Shown here: positions 59,363 through 64,000 of the stretch, in pieces | Layout of the letters: each line of letters opens with the position of its first letter | How positions within the stretch are numbered: position 1 is the first letter of the stretch | Assembly (NCBI GenBank): GCA_013398275.1 | Contig: VZSE01008797.1 | Coordinates: forward strand, 340,699 to 404,698 | Length of the DNA: 64,000 bases | DNA from: Promerops cafer | Lineage: Eukaryota; Chordata; Aves; Passeriformes; Nectariniidae | Direction of reading: 5' to 3' | The notes under the pieces: generated by a model | The model's input: the letters and a program-made list of their open reading frames with translations, nothing else | Database searches by the model: none | Told to the model about the DNA's origin: nothing | Program-made: the position numbers and the translations under genes

Positions 59363-59603
59363 TTACCATGAATGATTTATGACATTCATGAACTTGGCAA
59401 CTACATCAGTTTTCCTAAACCTGGCAGCAAACACCACCTGCATATTAAGTGAAGATTTATGATTTATAAAACTCACCTCATTATGCAGAGGAACACGAAT
59501 TGTCTTATGTGTGCAGTCTATAACTCCTGGGACAGATGAAAAGGCAGCTATGGCACACAATTTATGTGTTCTTGCTGCTGAGGTGGTGAGGGAAAAGCAG
59601 GGA
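59363..59603 (-). pseudogene. Harbinger (PIF/HARBI1-type) transposase fragment
   Basis: The minus strand is open for about 80 codons from about 59603 down to a TAA at 59363-59365. The peptide contains SVPGVIDCTHKTIRVP, then EVSFINHKSSLNMQVV and KTDVVAKF. These fall in the order of the PIF/Harbinger nuclease core: the PGVIGxIDCTH block with the first catalytic Asp, the (E)xY(I/V)NRKGxHSLNxQ block, and the VVAKWPGSxHD block. Three residues are missing before IDCTH. The WPGSxHDS region that follows, with the second catalytic Asp, is not recognisable before the stop. There is no start codon with context, no Myb-like partner, and the C-terminal half with the catalytic Glu is absent, so it is a dead relic. 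I could not identify terminal inverted repeats. Confidence 0.75.
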
Positions 59604-60871
59604 GAATAACTCGGGCTTTGAGCTGGGTGCCTTCAAAGCTGTCCATGTCCCTCTCCTCCCCCTAGGATGATACGGTTGCTAAAATTGCCTGTTCTCTTGG
59701 AGGAATAAAAAAAAATCCCTTGCGAAGATTAAAGGTGGAGGTCATTTGAATCAATACTCGAAACTATGCCCTCCCTCCAAAAAACACCAGGATGGGAAGC
59801 ATCTGAGGGGCCTCAGTGGAAATCACACCCTTGGTGCTGAGCTCACTGCTTGTATTTTTCCCCACCTTGTCCTTTCCTGATGCTCCTCACCCAAGGACAC
59901 AGGTTCCTGGCTTCAAGGAGTGGAGAGTTTTGGTCTGGAAGAGGCCAGACTGTGGCTCAGGTTAGGGGTGGAGCTCATGGCCCCCAGCAAGGAGTGAAGC
60001 ATCCACATGAGCCCTGGATACAGCTGGATTCCCTCGCTGAGGGTCAGGGGAGTGTTTGAAAGGCTGCAAAACACACAGGGCTGATGCACTGAAAAATGAG
60101 TGACATGATCCAAGGAGAAAACACTCCAGGGCAGAATTCACCCCAGTCTACTGCATGAGTTTGAGTGAATTGTGGTTTGTGTGTCCTTGCTTCTTCATTT
60201 GCTCTAACAATACATCCAGACAGCAGATGCTGGTTAAGTTGGATGGGCAGTGCTGTGGGGGGCTCTCAGGGGGCCCTGGAGCTCTCTGGAGAGTGCTGAG
60301 AGCAGGAAAATCCCAGCCCAGGGCTTCCCCTGCATGCCCAGGGCACCAGAGGACACAGACACCTCCTCTTTTGCTGGTTTGAGTGGGGGTCCCACAGGCT
60401 GGACAGGGGTGTCTGTGCTGTTCCCAGGCTTGTGGAGGGGCTGGGACCCCACAGAGACATCACTGCTTGGGGCCAAGTTGCCCCACCAACCTCAGGCTGC
60501 ACCTGGACCTGGCTGGGTGTCACAGGCAAGACAAGGGGTGCAGCAGGGCCATCAGGCTGTCACCCAGCAGGGCAGCCTCATGTGGGGGTGTGACCCTGGC
60601 AGGCAGCGCCTCCCCCACAGCCTCACCAGAGCCAGCTCCTGCTGAGGGAAGGGAGAGACCTGGGAGCAGTTCAGAAACAGCCCCTGAGCTGTCCCTCAGC
60701 CCTGCAGCCACTTGCTAATGACACCCAGGGGCTTTGGTTTCTCCTGCAGGACGAAAACATGTGGGAGGCCTTTGGGTCTGTGCTACAGATGGGTAACGTG
60801 ATGATTTGCTCTTGCAATTAAGGGATGAATATCGTGTGTATGTTAAAAGAAGTTTTGTTGCTGTATGGGTC
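59604..60871. other. Gene-free sequence
   Basis: 59604-59840 may be the decayed flank of the Harbinger element. 60230-60720 is GC-rich with 110-130 codon frames and no domain. The LTR that follows could begin as early as 60779. Confidence 0.42.
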
Positions 60872-61046
60872 TGTTGTTGTAGTTCATTGTTTGGACACCC
60901 TCTGCTCCCCGCTCTGTGTTGCTGCCGCCGGACAGCCTGGCTTGTCAGGGCGTCAGGGACACCTCGGGCACGGGGCCTACCAGGGCCCCTCGCCTGGGGC
61001 AGCCGGGAATGCCGCTGGGGGGGCGCGGCATGGCAACACCTCACCT

Positions 61047-61157
61047 CCAATCACGTCGCAAGGAAGCAGCCTCCACCAATGGACGGCGGAGAAGAGTTGA
61101 TTGGCAGACTTTGGGCGGGGCCAGGGTTGGCCGCTGCAACACCAGGGGTATAAAAAG
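61047..61157 (+). promoter_or_regulatory. LTR promoter: CCAAT boxes, GC box and TATA box
   Basis: CCAAT at 61047-61051 and 61076-61080, an inverted CCAAT (ATTGG) at 61100-61104, GGGCGGGG at 61113-61120 and TATAAAAAG at 61149-61157. Initiation would be expected near 61180. The order and spacing are those of a complete RNA polymerase II promoter, and every core motif is intact. Confidence 0.75.
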
Positions 61158-61256
61158 CCGAGCAGCCATTTTTGTGGCTGCGCTTGTGGTTGTAGGTCAC
61201 AGTCCCACCGCTGCTCTTTTTCCTTATTCAGTCCTTTGTTGTATTTATTAAGGTTT

Positions 61257-61262
61257 AATAAA
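61257..61262 (+). terminator. LTR polyadenylation signal
   Basis: A canonical AATAAA lies about 77 bp downstream of the inferred LTR start site and is followed within 30 bp by the GT-rich stretch GAAGTGAGCGGTTGTTTC. This marks the R/U5 region. Confidence 0.7.
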
Positions 61263-61299
61263 CCTTTGAAAGTTTTGAAGTGAGCGGTTGTTTCTCACA

Positions 61300-64000
61300 G
61301 TCAGTAATTGGCTGCAGCACTATTTAAATCAGTTAAAAGCTGCCTCTGTGCCTGCTCTGGCTGCTTGTGTCTACTCTGGGCTTTGGCAGGGCAGGGAGCT
61401 GCCTTGGGGAAGGGAGATTCCAGCAATCCCGGTCCAGCCAAGCACCGCCTCCTCCCAGCTAAGCAGGGACTGCAGGAGCTCCTGTAATTCAAGATGTGGA
61501 GGTCTTGGATGTGTCCTCCTTCAGCAATGAAGGGGTTGTCTGGTGCCGAACATGTTTGTGCTGTGGCTTGGTCAAGCCAGAAAGCTCAGGAGGTGAGCAG
61601 CTGAGGCTGGAGGCAGTCAGGATGTTTCTCTTGCTGCTGTTTGGAGGCAACACAATTCATTGTTTATTTTCTGCAGTAAAAACCTGCACTGAGGCTCTTC
61701 AAAATATACGTTGGTGCTACTGGAGAGGAGGGAGTTGGGAATGTGAATGATTTTGTTTTCCTCCCTTATTGTGTTATTGCCAAGGTAGCAGAGAAGGAGA
61801 ATTTCTTCTGCCTGAGCACAAATCAGGAATTCTTCTCCTCCAAATGTTACCCTTTTGTTCATACCTGTCTCATGAGACTGATTCCAAAATGAAATTATTG
61901 TAACTGTACATATTAAATAAACCACAGGCTCTACCTGGGCCACGTGTGTTGGCAACAGCTGATCCAACAGGAGCTCCTAGCCTCTCTTTCCTGGCTGTAT
62001 GTTCAGACAGCCAGCACAAAGCAAAGTGTATTTGCACAGAGCAGCTGATGAGGCTCCCGGCTCTGAGGTTTCCAAAGGGAAGGACAGGTACTGAAGAATA
62101 ACAAAAGGAAGAGCAGGTATGGATCAGTGGAGTGCTTCCTATTGTTCCCAGAACAAAAAGCCGTGCACTTCCTCCAAAGACAAAGACACTGGCTGGGGAG
62201 TTTTGCATCCTCTGAGCTGCGTTGGGAATGGAAAGTGCTGGTTCATGCTGGTGGCAGAACCTCAGAGAGCAGTTGTAACCAGCACAGATGAGAGGACAGC
62301 AGGAATGGGCATGGTGAGGTGCCGGCTCAGAGGGGAGGGTGTCGGGACACAGTGACACACCCTTGTGATGGCCAGGAGCAGGGAGCATGGAGCACAGAGC
62401 ACTCGGAGTTCCCACAGCTGTGAATTTGGTGATTCTGCAAATACCAGAATGGGAAGGACAGGAGGGCCAGCAGGGAGGGAGAGATTTGTTCAGCAGAGGC
62501 ACGGGATCCTTCCAAAGCCACTTGACAAGGGAAACGTTTGGGAAGCAGGAACAGGGAGATGTTTGGGGCTTGTGCTGGGGTGCTGCAGGGTACATGGCAG
62601 AGTGGATGAGCCTATTATGAGACTCTAGGCCAGAGCAGAGGGCTGGGCTGTGCTCCATGGGCGAGGGAAAGTGGGTCCAGCCCAGGCCAGCAAGGAGCAG
62701 AAGGAGACTTGTGCCAGTGCACAACCCCTCGACAGAGGGGTCCCCAGGGGGGCCTTCCCCTGCCTGTGAGGCTGGGCCCTGTCAGCCTTCCCACCATGGC
62801 ACAGCTTGGTGACCTTCAAGCCAGCCTGTCCCCTCAGCAGGGCTGGGACCAGCCTTCAGAGCCTTCCCAAAACCACTGGCTTTGTACCTCAGCTGCTTCA
62901 GATCAGGGTAAAAAAATCTGCAAAGTGCAGCACTTGGAAATTTTTGTTTGTAGTGTGCTAATTGCCCTCATTATTATGGTTCCTGGAGGCACTTTGGGTC
63001 CTTGTTAAGGCAGCTGCAGTCATGGAGGGGTGAGATGTGGTTTGTGCTCCCTCTGGTCTCCTGCATCCTCGCTGAGTGACAGGGCTCTGCCACTTCCCCT
63101 GTTAGGAAGGTCTGGTGAGCTGCTGGCAGACACAGGCAGCCTCCCAGCTGCCTTCTTGCTGCCTTGCTGCTTCAGGGTTACTTTCTGATTTACATTCTGA
63201 TGCTCTCCAGGCTGATGCTTGTTGCCAGCCCCAATGGGATCATGGTGATAAAACCAGGGAAGCCTGGAAGGATGCTGGGGGGTGACCAGCTCTGTGCTGA
63301 ATGCCCACCCCAAGTCCTTGTGCTCCTGCTGTGGTTCCACTGAGATGATTACTTAGCCAAGCATCTGACTGATCCTTCTCTGCACCACTGGAGCAATTAA
63401 ATACCTGAGTCAGACACCTGCATCCCTCCCACCCTTGCAATGGGTTTATTTCTGCCCTCTGCCCCTTCCCACTGCTCCTGTCCTTTGCAGCCCCTCTCCC
63501 CCAGCCAGCCGTCAGTTAGCCTGGAGGATAACCCTGGATCCCAAGGCTGCTCTCCCTTCCTGCACACAGAGCATGTGGGGCGGTGTGATTCAGCCTGACT
63601 CAGGGTGCAGCCTGATGTCGTACTGTGTTTGATCCATCACTGCTTTTCCCATTTCCTTCCACCCAGTGAGCAGAAAAGCAGCTGAAGTGCGGCTGTTTTG
63701 GCAGCTGCCTCAATGAGCCTTTTCACACCCAGTCACCTGAAGCCAGCCAGCATCGCTCAGAGTAACTTCAGTGCATCTGGGGCCAGAAAACAGGAGCTGC
63801 CTGAAATACCAGCCTGTGGGGAACAAGGAAGGTGGAAGAGTTAATGTGGAGCTCCCCAGACCCCTAGAAATACTGCCGGCAGCCCTGCCCTGCCTTGGCA
63901 TCATATGCCTCTGACAAGCTGCTTATGTGGAAAACTGCGGGTAACTACTTGCATTTTTGTCATTCCCAGTGACATCTTTCTGAGCGAGATGCCTGCGGGG
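61300..64000. other. Gene-free sequence
   Basis: The longest minus frame of this end, 284 codons (61870-62724), starts with a leucine-rich stretch. It shows no domain and ends in AT-rich DNA, and I treat it as chance. No repeat of known family is recognised after the LTR. Confidence 0.45.

Larger units (their letters stand above)
60872..61299 (+). mobile_element. Solo LTR of an endogenous retrovirus or LTR retrotransposon
   Basis: The block ends CTCACA at 61299 and plausibly starts TGTTGTTGTAG at 60872, keeping the TG...CA rule. An alternative start, TGTGCTACAG at 60779, pairs better with CACA. Inside, in the order expected of U3-R-U5, are CCAAT boxes, a GC box and a TATA box at 61149-61157. 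About 100 bp downstream is AATAAA at 61257-61262, followed by a short U5. No primer-binding site or gag/pol sequence follows, so it is a solo LTR or the remnant of a lost provirus. GTC flanks both ends but a full 4-6 bp target duplication is not clear. No viral protein is encoded. Confidence 0.72.

Noticed and set aside
61870..62724. 284-codon minus frame with a leucine-rich, signal-peptide-like start
   Set aside because: No recognised family or cysteine pattern and no promoter on that strand; length is not exceptional here.
1..64000. tRNA, rRNA, CRISPR arrays, operons, riboswitches
   Set aside because: No B-box-like GTTCGA-type tRNA signature in context, no rRNA words, no spaced palindromic direct repeats; this is vertebrate nuclear DNA, so bacterial features are not expected.

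Overview
This is nuclear DNA of a bird, and I find no protein-coding gene in it that I can defend. The avian call rests on several CR1 non-LTR retrotransposon copies, three of which end in the ATTCTATG-type octamer diagnostic of avian CR1. Supporting signs are a low overall repeat load, a GC content near one half with GC-rich and AT-rich patches alternating, no sign of mammalian Alu or L1, and very old amniote repeat fossils. A songbird-like genome is plausible, but the species and locus cannot be read from the sequence.

Layout: 1-28 kb is mostly unique sequence with two avian CR1 tails (407-515 and 8622-8818) and one older CR1 body (9370-9903). AT-rich, TAAT-dense blocks (around 1.9, 13.4, 15.6, 16.7-17.3 and 25.1-25.6 kb) look like conserved non-coding elements, an inference I cannot test here. 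28-33 kb carries an ancient CR1 ORF2-to-3' fragment (28130-28620), an avian CR1 (30001-30508), an old CR1 3' end (32245-32400) and a 20-bp minisatellite. 33-41 kb has AT-rich unique DNA, a 64-nt pure polypyrimidine run (35898-35961), a 26-bp perfect palindrome (38929-38954) and a CpG-island-like block (40330-40935).

44-52 kb is the most repeat-dense part. It holds CR1 copies in both orientations, two neighbouring minisatellites with 27-bp and 21-bp units, a roughly 95-bp segment present twice in opposite orientation (46436-46529 and 51566-51662), and an old palindromic repeat (50868-50981). 52.4-54.5 kb alternates CpG-rich and AT-rich homeodomain-site-like sequence. 59-61.3 kb holds the two most distinctive fossils: a Harbinger (PIF/HARBI1-type) transposase remnant on the minus strand (59363-59603), and an apparently solo retroviral-type LTR on the plus strand (about 60872-61299) with CCAAT boxes, a GC box, a TATA box and a polyadenylation signal in order.

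The genes do not work together because none are seen. The likeliest reading is an intergenic stretch or large intron with candidate regulatory elements. The many 100-300 codon frames are what GC-rich, stop-poor avian DNA and frame-preserving minisatellites produce. No new gene system is visible.
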